This document shows positions 57,630-64,000 of a stretch of 64,000 bases of DNA, piece after piece (position 1 is the stretch's first letter; each line of letters starts with the position of its first letter). This stretch comes from Mycobacterium genavense ATCC 51234 (GTDB lineage Bacteria; Actinomycetota; Actinomycetes; Mycobacteriales; Mycobacteriaceae). Made by a program: the position numbers and the translations under genes. The notes beneath the pieces are model-generated. The model did no database searches. It was not told the DNA's origin and saw nothing but the letters and a program-made list of their open reading frames with translations. The stretch covers positions 62,001-126,000 of the forward strand of contig NZ_JAGZ01000003.1 in NCBI RefSeq assembly GCF_000526915.1. Reading direction: 5' to 3'.

Positions 57630-59072
57630 TCACGGCTCGTCACCGCGTTCGCGCCGCCGGCGCCGGGCGGCCTTGCGCTCGTCGGCGCCGGTGCGCTCGG
57701 TGCGTTCCAGCCGCGCATCGGTGCCCCGGCCGGTCAACGGAACCTGTACGCCGGCCGGGGTTTGCGGCTCCCAGTCGAACGTCATCTCGCCGATGGTCAC
57801 CGCGCAGCCGGGTTGGGCGCCCAGCCGCAACAGCTCCTCTTCGACGCCGAGGCGCGCAAGGCGGTCGGCCAGATAACCCACCGCTTCGTCGTTGTCGAAA
57901 TTGGTCTGGCCGATCCAGCGTTCGGGGCGTGCGCCGGTGACCACGAAACCACCCTCCCCGTCGGAGGCGACGGTGAAACCGCTGTCGTCGACGGGCACCG
58001 GGCGGATCACCGGGCGACGCGCTACCGGCGCCGGTCGGGCCGCGTTGTACTCCGAAATCATCTTCTGCAGCCCAAAGATCAACGGCTGCAACCCTTCCTG
58101 GGTAGCCGTCGACACCAAAAACACCGGCCAGCCGCGTTCGGCGATCTCGTCGCGGACGAACTCGGCGAGCTCGCGCGCCTCCGGCACGTCAATCTTGTTG
58201 AGTACCACCGCCCGCGGCCGCTCGGCGAGGTCGACCAGCGCCGCATCGCCTTGCAGGGTGGGCGTATAGGCGGCGAGTTCGGCTTCCAGCGCGTCGATGT
58301 CGGAGATTAGGTCGCGGCCGGGCTCGGTGGTGGCGCAGTCGACGACATGCACCAGCACCGCGCATCGTTCGATGTGTCGCAAAAAATCCAGCCCCAGGCC
58401 GCGGCCCTGCGACGCGCCCGGTATCAAGCCGGGCACGTCGGCGACGGTGAACGACTGCTCGCCGGCCGAGACGACACCGAGATTGGGTACCAGCGTGGTG
58501 AACGGGTAGTCGGCGACCTTGGGTTTGGCCGCCGAGATCACCGACACCAGCGACGACTTGCCCGCAGATGGAAATCCGACCAGCCCGACATCCGCGACGG
58601 TTTTGAGTTCGAGCGTGAGGTCGCGGGCCTGCCCGGGCTCACCGAGCAGCGCGAAGCCGGGCGCCTTGCGGGCCCGGGAGGCGAGCGCCGCGTTGCCCAG
58701 CCCGCCGCGACCACCGGCGGCGGCTTCAAAGCGGGTACCCGCCCCGACCAAATCGGCTAGTAGACGGCCGTTTTCGTCCAAGACGACGGTGCCGTCGGGG
58801 ACCCTGACTTCCAGGTCCGCGCCGGCGGCCCCGTCACGGTTGCTGCCCGCCCCTTGCTTGCCGTTGGGGGCGGTGACGTGCGGACGGAAATGATAATCGA
58901 GCAGGGTGTGCACGGCCGGATCGACGACAAAGACGATGCTGCCGCCGCGGCCGCCGTTGCCGCCGTCGGGGCCACCGAGCGGCTTGAACTTCTCGCGGTG
59001 AACCGAGGCGCAGCCGTTACCGCCGGAGCCGGCCCGGGCGTGGATGACGACTCGATCGACGAACCGAGGCAT
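57630..59072 (-). CDS. obg: Obg-family GTPase
   Basis: 480 residues. Gly-rich Obg domain at about 1-157 ([20 protein letters not shown]), GTPase with G1 [10 protein letters not shown]3 DVPGLIPGA and G4 NKID ([13 protein letters not shown]), then the OCT domain. Obg links ribosome assembly and stress signalling. It follows rpmA and rplU as in M. tuberculosis (Rv2440c). Confidence 0.97.
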   Translation of the reverse strand: MPRFVDRVVIHARAGSGGNGCASVHREKFKPLGGPDGGNGGRGGSIVFVVDPAVHTLLDYHFRPHVTAPNGKQGAGSNRDGAAGADLEVRVPDGTVVLDENGRLLADLVGAGTRFEAAAGGRGGLGNAALASRARKAPGFALLGEPGQARDLTLELKTVADVGLVGFPSAGKSSLVSVISAAKPKVADYPFTTLVPNLGVVSAGEQSFTVADVPGLIPGASQGRGLGLDFLRHIERCAVLVHVVDCATTEPGRDLISDIDALEAELAAYTPTLQGDAALVDLAERPRAVVLNKIDVPEARELAEFVRDEIAERGWPVFLVSTATQEGLQPLIFGLQKMISEYNAARPAPVARRPVIRPVPVDDSGFTVASDGEGGFVVTGARPERWIGQTNFDNDEAVGYLADRLARLGVEEELLRLGAQPGCAVTIGEMTFDWEPQTPAGVQVPLTGRGTDARLERTERTGADERKAARRRRRERGDEP

Positions 59073-59114
59073 CGGGGGTCCTCTCAGCTACCCGCATGCA
59101 CGGGCGCGACGACC

Positions 59115-59381
59115 TCAGTCGGTGGTCTGCCCGGCCGCGACGATGTTGACGGTCTTGCGTCCGCGCTTGACGCCGAACTCCACGGCGCCGGATTCCTTGG
59201 CGAACAACGTGTCGTCGCCGCCACGGCCGACGTTGACGCCGGGGTGGAAGTGGGTGCCACGCTGGCGGACGATGATTTCGCCGGCCTTGACGATCTGGCC
59301 GCCGAACCGCTTGACGCCCAGCCGCTGAGCGGCGGAGTCGCGACCGTTGCGCGAGCTGGACGCGCCCTTCTTGTGTGCCAT
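59115..59381 (-). CDS. rpmA: 50S ribosomal protein L27
   Basis: 88 residues starting [20 protein letters not shown], then [20 protein letters not shown], which is diagnostic of L27, whose N-terminal tail reaches the peptidyl-transferase centre. 14 bases after rplU, 42 before obg: one ribosomal/GTPase operon. Confidence 0.98.
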   Translation of the reverse strand: MAHKKGASSSRNGRDSAAQRLGVKRFGGQIVKAGEIIVRQRGTHFHPGVNVGRGGDDTLFAKESGAVEFGVKRGRKTVNIVAAGQTTD

Positions 59382-59394
59382 GTCTGTCGCCTCG

Positions 59395-59706
59395 CTACTT
59401 GATTCCGGTGACCTTCAGGACCGTCAGCTGCTGACGGTGTCCCTGACGCTTGTGGTAGCCGGTCTTGTTCTTGAACTTGTGGATACGGATCTTCGGACCC
59501 TTGGTGTGCTCGAGCACCTCGCCGGTCACCGCGACCTTGGCCAGCGCGGCGGCGTCGGAAGTGACGGTGGCACCGTCGACGACCAGCGCGACCGGCAGCG
59601 ACACCTTGGCGCCAGGCTCGGATTCGAGCTTCTCGACCTTGACCACGTCACCGACGGCGACCTTGTACTGCTTGCCACCGGTCTTGACGATTGCGTAGGT
59701 CGCCAT
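59395..59706 (-). CDS. rplU: 50S ribosomal protein L21
   Basis: 103 residues starting [40 protein letters not shown] at the end is the L21 C-terminus. First gene of rplU-rpmA-obg-proB. In M. tuberculosis the long rne gene (RNase E) and dctA lie upstream; here 272 bases of noncoding sequence and the beta-solenoid gene do. Confidence 0.98.
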   Translation of the reverse strand: MATYAIVKTGGKQYKVAVGDVVKVEKLESEPGAKVSLPVALVVDGATVTSDAAALAKVAVTGEVLEHTKGPKIRIHKFKNKTGYHKRQGHRQQLTVLKVTGIK

Positions 59707-59978
59707 CGTTGCTCCTGCCTCTTCTTCACTTCTTTCGCGCGCGTGCTAGCTGCGATGCGCGTGGTGGGTCTGGGGGCGGGAGAAATCTCCCGCCTGTCGT
59801 CCGCCGAAGTCAGGGGTCCGGCGTGACGACAACTGTCCAAGGGTACGTGACCAGCGGCTACAGGGTCAAACCAGCGCCCGGGCGCGTCAGCGCGGGTCGA
59901 AGGCCCGGCCCGGCCCGACCAGCGGCAGGCAGTGGCAATCACGTGAATCGCTTCGTACACGCATTTACTTCTTGCTGG
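59707..59978. promoter_or_regulatory. rplU upstream region
   Basis: Between rplU and the end of the solenoid gene. It must hold the rplU promoter and leader, since both neighbours read leftward. A purine-rich GAAGAGGCAGGAGCAACG (minus strand) just before the rplU ATG carries the ribosome site. I see no gene, no clear -10/-35 and no obvious L21-leader structure. Confidence 0.4.
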
Positions 59979-60930
59979 CTAACTTCCGGCCAAGGCGTCT
60001 GCGAGCGCGCCGGGATCGACCTGCGGCTGGATTCCCGAGGTCCCCGACAGGCCCGGCGACTCAGCAAGCCGAGGCCCGGGGAGGCCGCGGGAGCAGGCGT
60101 TGTCGCCGACAGCACCCCGGGAGCCACGGTGACGGGGCCGAAGTAGCCGCTGGAGCCGGCGAAGCCACCGGGGTAGACGGTGACGACGTCGCCGGGGCCG
60201 ACCACGCCGTTGACGGTAAGCGTCCCGCCTGCGTCGACGCTGAGGCCGCCACCGGCGTTCACATTGAGAGCGCCACCATCGTTGAAGGTGCCACCGATGT
60301 TCACGTTGAGGGCGCCGTGGGCGTCGACCCCAAGGTGGCCGTAGTCGTCGAGAACGGCGCCGTTGTAGACGGTGAGCGTGCCCGGGTGGGTGACGGTCCC
60401 GTCGTTGACGGCCAGGGTGCCGTAGTTGACGACGGTGCCGTAGTCGCTCAACGAGCCGCCCGGGTACACAGTAAGCGTGCCGCTGTTGGACAGGGTGCCG
60501 AGGTTGGACGCGGTGCCGTGGTCGCCGAAGGTGCCGCCGGTGTCGACGGTGAGCGTGCCGCCATGGCCGACGCTGAGGGCGCCGTCGTTCGCCAGCGTGC
60601 CACCGTCGGCGACGGTGAGGGCACCCCCGTCGGCGAGCGTGCCGCCGTCAGTGACAGACAGGGCGCCGCCGTCGGCGAGCGTGCCCCCGTCAGTGACAGA
60701 CAGGGCGCCGCCGTCGACGTTGAGGGCACCGGCGTCGTTCAAGGTGCCGCCCACGGTCAGGGAGCCGTATTCGTTGACGGTGCCACCGGTGTAGACGTCG
60801 AAGCTGCCGTGGGCATTGACCGCGAGGTGGCCGTAGTCGTTGAGGACGCCGCCGTCATGGACGGCGAGGGCGCCGGGGTTGGTGACGGTGCCGTCGTTGA
60901 CGGCCAGGGTGCCGTAGTTGGTCAGGGTGC
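59979..60930 (-). CDS. Beta-solenoid repeat protein, 5'-truncated at a junction and with one frame break near its end
   Basis: About 315 residues made almost wholly of short repeats such as GTLTVDTGG, GALNVDGGAL, GTLADGG, YGTLAVNDGTV, about 14-16 residues each, rich in Gly, Thr, Asn, Asp and Val. This is the signature of a right-handed beta-helix or solenoid as in secreted adhesins and autotransporter passengers; it is not a PE_PGRS (no GGxGG runs, no PE domain). The natural 5' end is missing: the reading begins at the point where a different gene starts on the other strand (about 60930). Near 60066-60069 one base seems missing; the corrected tail ends GIQPQVDPGALADALAGS at a TAG at 59979-59981. 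No signal peptide is visible because the N-terminus is lost. Confidence 0.6.
60629..60712. repeat. Two 42-bp tandem units in the solenoid gene
   Basis: 60629-60670 and 60671-60712 are identical at 41 of 42 bases and encode the 14-residue unit GALSVTDGGTLADG twice. Recent duplication of a solenoid coil; it is also a place where short-read assembly could collapse or expand copies. Confidence 0.9.
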
Positions 60931-61652
60931 CGTTCGAGTCGCACGTCCGGGATGCCGGCATGGACCCGGCGTCGGTTCCGCTGACCGTCTTCCGCAAGGC
61001 CTCGGCCTCGATCAACGGCCCGTTCGACGAGATCGTCAAGCCCTCTCACGTCCGGCTGCTCGACTACGAGGTAGAGATCGGGTTGGTGATAGGACGCCCA
61101 ATTCCGGTGGGCACCACCATTTCCGACGCGAACTTGGCCGAGTTCATCGCCGGGCTGGTCGTCACCAATGACATATCGGCCCGCGACGTCCAGCTTCCGC
61201 AGACCCAGTTCTACGAAGCCAAATCGTATCCGACGTTCACCCCGGTGGGGCCCCAGCTGGTGTTGCTGACCGCAGATGAGCTCGCCCGCTTCGGTGAGCT
61301 GCGGCTGCGGCTGAGCGTCAGCGGCGTCGAAAGACAGAACGCGCTCGTCGATCCGGACATGTTGTATCGGCCGCTGCAGGCGCTGCAATCGCTGACCCAG
61401 TTCCAGGAACTCGCCCCGGGCGACTTGGTGCTGACCGGGACCCCGGCCGGAACCGCGCTGAGCGCACCGCCCAAGCCGCTGGCGATGATCGGGAATCTGT
61501 TGCCGCCTTCGCTCAAGTGGAAGGTTTTCTTCAGCCGTCAGGCCGGCAACCCGAACTATTTGCAGCATGGCGACATCGTGGAGGCTTCGGTAGCCACCGA
61601 CGACGGAGCGATCGACCTCGGAACGCAGCGCAACGCCGTCCGATTCGCGTGA
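60930..61652 (+). CDS. Fumarylacetoacetate hydrolase-family protein, 5'-truncated at the junction
   Basis: The reading FESHVRDAGMDPASVPLTVF, then RKASASINGPFDEIVKP, LLDYEVEIGLVIGRPIPVGT (metal-binding Glu residues), SARDVQLPQTQFYEAKSYPT and LTGTPAGTALSAPPKP is an FAH-family isomerase/hydrolase of aromatic ring-cleavage products. A whole family member would have roughly 60-90 more residues and an NYR/NF.SH block starting earlier; here it begins in the middle of that block and no proper start codon exists (only a TTG at 60918 inside the solenoid sequence). The stop overlaps the next start (GTGA), so it was the first gene of an operon with the flavin hydroxylase. Confidence 0.7.
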   Translation, partial: PFESHVRDAGMDPASVPLTVFRKASASINGPFDEIVKPSHVRLLDYEVEIGLVIGRPIPVGTTISDANLAEFIAGLVVTNDISARDVQLPQTQFYEAKSYPTFTPVGPQLVLLTADELARFGELRLRLSVSGVERQNALVDPDMLYRPLQALQSLTQFQELAPGDLVLTGTPAGTALSAPPKPLAMIGNLLPPSLKWKVFFSRQAGNPNYLQHGDIVEASVATDDGAIDLGTQRNAVRFA

Positions 61653-63208
61653 ACGACATGGCTATTCGGCACGTTCCGGTCGTCATCGTCGGCGCCGGAC
61701 CGACCGGCGTCACCGCCGCCACGCTGTTGGCGCAATACGGCGTGGACAGCCTGGTCCTCGATCGCTGGCCCGGTGTGTATCAACGGCCGTGCGCGGTACA
61801 CCTGGACGACGAGATCTATCGCGTCATCGCACGGCTTGGCGTCGCCGACGAATTCGCGGCGATCTCGCGCCCGACTTTGGGTTTACGCTTGCTCGACGAT
61901 CGATTCCGGATCCTCGCCGAGTTCACCCGCGACACGACCCACAGCCGCAACGGCTTCCCGCAGGCCAACATGTTCGACCAGCCCGAGTTGGAGGCCGTGC
62001 TGCGGGCAAATCTGACGCGCTACAAGCATGCTCAGCTGCGTGGCGACGTCGAGGTGACCGATGTGAGCGACGTCGGAGATGAAGTGCAAGTCACGTTCGC
62101 CGACCGCACCGACGGCACGGTACATCGGGTGGCCACCGACTACCTGCTGGGTTGCGACGGCGCGAACAGTCTGGTTCGCACCCAAATCGGCTCAGCCATA
62201 AAGGATTTGAATTTCAAGCAACCGTGGCTGGTGGTGGACGTGGCCACCGACGTGGACCTGCGTCAGTGGGAAGGCGTACATCAGGTATGCGATCCGGTCC
62301 GCGCGGGAACGCACATGCGTATCGGAGCGTCGCGCTACCGTTGGGAATTTCAATTGCTCGACGGCGAACGCGCGGATGACTTCGCCACTTTGACCGCGTT
62401 GCGGCCGCTGATCAGGCCCTGGACCGTCGGTGTCGACGACGGGGAGCTGTCGCTGTTGCGCGTCGCGGAGTACACGTTTCGGGCTCAGATCGCGCAGCGG
62501 TGGCGCCGGGGCAACGTCTTCATCCTGGGCGACGCGGCCCACCTCACTCCCGCATTCATCGGCCAGGGCATGGGCGCCGGCATCCGCGACGCGATGAATC
62601 TCGCGTGGAAGATCGCCGCCGTCCATCAGGGAGCCCTTGCCCCGAACGTCCTGGATTCCTATGAGCAGGAACGCAAACCGCATACCGAGAGCCTGATTCG
62701 ATTGGCGCTCAATGTCGGTCGCGCGATGACCGGGGGCGCCCGGGTGGGTAACGCGCTACGCCGCATGGTGCTGCCCCGGCTGCGGCTGCTGCCTGGCCTG
62801 CGCGACAAGGTCGTCGACTCCACCACACCGGCATTGACGTCTTCGGCCTTGGTGTGCAGATCACGCCGGCCCGGCCAGCTCGGCGGCACGCTGTGCCCCA
62901 ACCCGCGGCTGCGCGATGGCCGACGGCTCGACGACGTCCTGGACGCCGGCTTCGCCCTGATCACCACGCGCAGCCCGAGCGTCTCCGATGAAGCCGAGCT
63001 GGGTCGGCGTGGGTTCGTCGTGCTGGTTGCCGAACCGGGCGACGACCTAGCCCACTGGCTACGCGGAGGCCGCGCCACGGCCGCGCTGATCCGACCCGAT
63101 CGGGCGGTCATGCGGGCCGGGCGCGACGTCTCCGCGCTGTGCGCGTGGGCAGCCGACCTCGTGGACGGCCGGCTCGGCCAAGGCGCTACTTCGGTCGGGC
63201 GACGATGA
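61649..63208 (+). CDS. FAD-dependent aromatic hydroxylase (MhpA/PheA type)
   Basis: 519 residues. GXGXXG motif VVIVGAGPTGVTAATLLAQY at the start, DG motif YLLGCDGANSLVRTQIGS near 165, GD motif FILGDAAHLTPAFIGQGMGA near 290, and a thioredoxin-like C-terminal region. These are class A flavoprotein hydroxylases such as 3-(3-hydroxyphenyl)propionate hydroxylase. Its GTG overlaps the FAH-family stop by four bases. Together they point to ring hydroxylation followed by processing of a ring-cleavage product; the exact aromatic substrate cannot be told and no extradiol dioxygenase is in the window. Confidence 0.87.
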   Translation: MNDMAIRHVPVVIVGAGPTGVTAATLLAQYGVDSLVLDRWPGVYQRPCAVHLDDEIYRVIARLGVADEFAAISRPTLGLRLLDDRFRILAEFTRDTTHSRNGFPQANMFDQPELEAVLRANLTRYKHAQLRGDVEVTDVSDVGDEVQVTFADRTDGTVHRVATDYLLGCDGANSLVRTQIGSAIKDLNFKQPWLVVDVATDVDLRQWEGVHQVCDPVRAGTHMRIGASRYRWEFQLLDGERADDFATLTALRPLIRPWTVGVDDGELSLLRVAEYTFRAQIAQRWRRGNVFILGDAAHLTPAFIGQGMGAGIRDAMNLAWKIAAVHQGALAPNVLDSYEQERKPHTESLIRLALNVGRAMTGGARVGNALRRMVLPRLRLLPGLRDKVVDSTTPALTSSALVCRSRRPGQLGGTLCPNPRLRDGRRLDDVLDAGFALITTRSPSVSDEAELGRRGFVVLVAEPGDDLAHWLRGGRATAALIRPDRAVMRAGRDVSALCAWAADLVDGRLGQGATSVGRR

Positions 63209-64000
63209 CCGGGACCTTCACCGAATGCAACACGGTGTTGCTGACCGAGCCCAGGATCAGGCCGGTGAGGCCACCGCGACCGTGGCTGCCGACGACCACC
63301 AGCTGGGCCTCCAGAGATTTCGCCTGTTGGATGATCTGTTGGGCCGGCAGATCGCGGACGAGCAGTCGACGCACCATGACATCTGGATAACGTTCGTGCC
63401 AACCCGCCAGCCGTTCAGTGAGACTGCGGGCCGCTTCGGCCTCCACGGCTTCCCAGTCGAATGGTGGAAGTTCGAGAATTGCGACGTCACTCCAGGCGTG
63501 CAGGGCCACCAGATCGACACCGCGTCGAGACGCTTGGTCGAACGCGATCGCCGTCGCGAGTTCGGAAGCCGGCGAACCGTCGATCCCCACCAGGACGGGC
63601 CCGTGCTGCGGATCCGGCAGATCTTCGTCGCGGATGACCGCGACCGGGCAATTGGCGTGGCGCACCACGGTCGAACTGACCGAACCGAGCACACCGCGCG
63701 CTAGCAAACCGCGACCGGCGCTGCCCACGACGATCATCTCGGCCTGGTCGGACATCTTGATCAGGGCCAGCGCCGGGGTCGAATAGACGGACTCCTTCGC
63801 GATCGCGACCTTACGGTTGGCCGGCATCGCCTCCTCGGCCAGCTTGAACGTATGCGCCAGATGCCGGCGGCAGTCGTCTTCCAGCTTCACCAACAGCGAG
63901 TCGGGGTAAGGAACCGGTGGCCACGTCGTGGTGGGAGTCACCACCGCGTGGAACAGGGTCAGAGGAATGTTGTGCATTGCCGCATCACGGGCCGCCCAGA
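63186..64000 (-). CDS. Universal stress protein with tandem UspA domains, 5' end beyond the window
   Basis: About 271 residues are in the window; the frame is open to the right edge (AARDAAMHNIPLTLFHAVV), so the start lies outside. Two UspA domains: VVGSAGRGLLARGVLGSVSS ends the first, and VVVGSHGRGGLTGLILGSVS the second, each with the ATP-binding G-2x-G-9x-G-S/T motif. Tandem Usp proteins of this kind in mycobacteria are often under DosR control; no DosR box can be seen because the promoter is outside. It overlaps the hydroxylase 3' end by 23 bases. Confidence 0.9.
   Translation of the reverse strand, partial: WAARDAAMHNIPLTLFHAVVTPTTTWPPVPYPDSLLVKLEDDCRRHLAHTFKLAEEAMPANRKVAIAKESVYSTPALALIKMSDQAEMIVVGSAGRGLLARGVLGSVSSTVVRHANCPVAVIRDEDLPDPQHGPVLVGIDGSPASELATAIAFDQASRRGVDLVALHAWSDVAILELPPFDWEAVEAEAARSLTERLAGWHERYPDVMVRRLLVRDLPAQQIIQQAKSLEAQLVVVGSHGRGGLTGLILGSVSNTVLHSVKVPVIVARPK

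Noticed and set aside
60000..60930. PE_PGRS protein
   Set aside because: No PE domain and no GGxGGx repeats; units are Gly-Thr-Leu/Val beta-solenoid coils.
59972..61171. Plus-strand 399-codon frame rich in VDGERA-like repeats
   Set aside because: It mirrors the solenoid repeats on the other strand; the minus reading has regular beta-solenoid periodicity and a better composition. Kept in mind because the solenoid gene itself is truncated.

Overview
The window is high-GC actinobacterial DNA and almost certainly comes from a non-tuberculous Mycobacterium. Many genes follow the order of the M. tuberculosis Rv2410c-Rv2442c interval: the ATP-grasp/alpha-E pair, rpsT, holA, comEC, comEA, degV, octT, gpgP, rsfS, nadD, the VWA/MoxR pair, proA, the MscS channel and cyclase pair, rbsK, nadE, proB, obg, rpmA and rplU. 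MmpL/MmpS transporters, a PapA acyltransferase, a PE-PPE-domain lipid acyltransferase and type VII secretion substrates support the same genus. Species cannot be fixed from sequence reading alone.

Layout. 1-5436: core genes (ATP-grasp pair, rpsT, holA, comEC, comEA). 5628-31405: a 26-kb accessory lipid island sitting between comEA and degV, where M. tuberculosis has eis. It holds two acyl-CoA dehydrogenases, a 3,639-residue bimodular polyketide synthase, a divergent papA-mmpL-pe-fadD set, a reductase-like gene and an mmpS-mmpL pair. The gene content (Pks, PapA, MmpL10, PE, FadD23) is that of the trehalose polyphleate (TPP) pathway. The two modules of the synthase fit the alternating saturated/unsaturated C4 repeat of phleic acids, except that module 1 has no visible dehydratase. 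31388-42080: the nadD-rsfS-gpgP-octT-degV operon, a CoxE/MoxR pair, proA, and a cNMP-domain MscS channel translationally coupled to a class III cyclase whose active site is degenerate. 42265-47714: rbsK, a GntR regulator beside an MmgE/PrpD remnant, a small membrane protein, nadE and an isochorismatase-fold hydrolase. 47830-50198: a probable type VII secretion (EspC-like plus WXG-type) effector with candidate immunity genes. 50322-56474: secreted CHAP hydrolase, methyltransferase/TetR pair, flavin monooxygenase, sirtuin, and a P450/TetR pair around a perfect operator palindrome. 56479-59706: proB-obg-rpmA-rplU. 59979-64000: a beta-solenoid repeat gene joined head-to-head to an aromatic-catabolism gene at a point where both lack their 5' ends, then a flavin hydroxylase and a universal stress protein.

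Reading quality. At least ten conserved genes are interrupted by single-base indels, several in G/C runs and several in compensating pairs, and one gene has an in-frame TGA replacing a Trp codon. I read most of these as sequencing or assembly errors rather than gene death, and I annotate the genes across the breaks.
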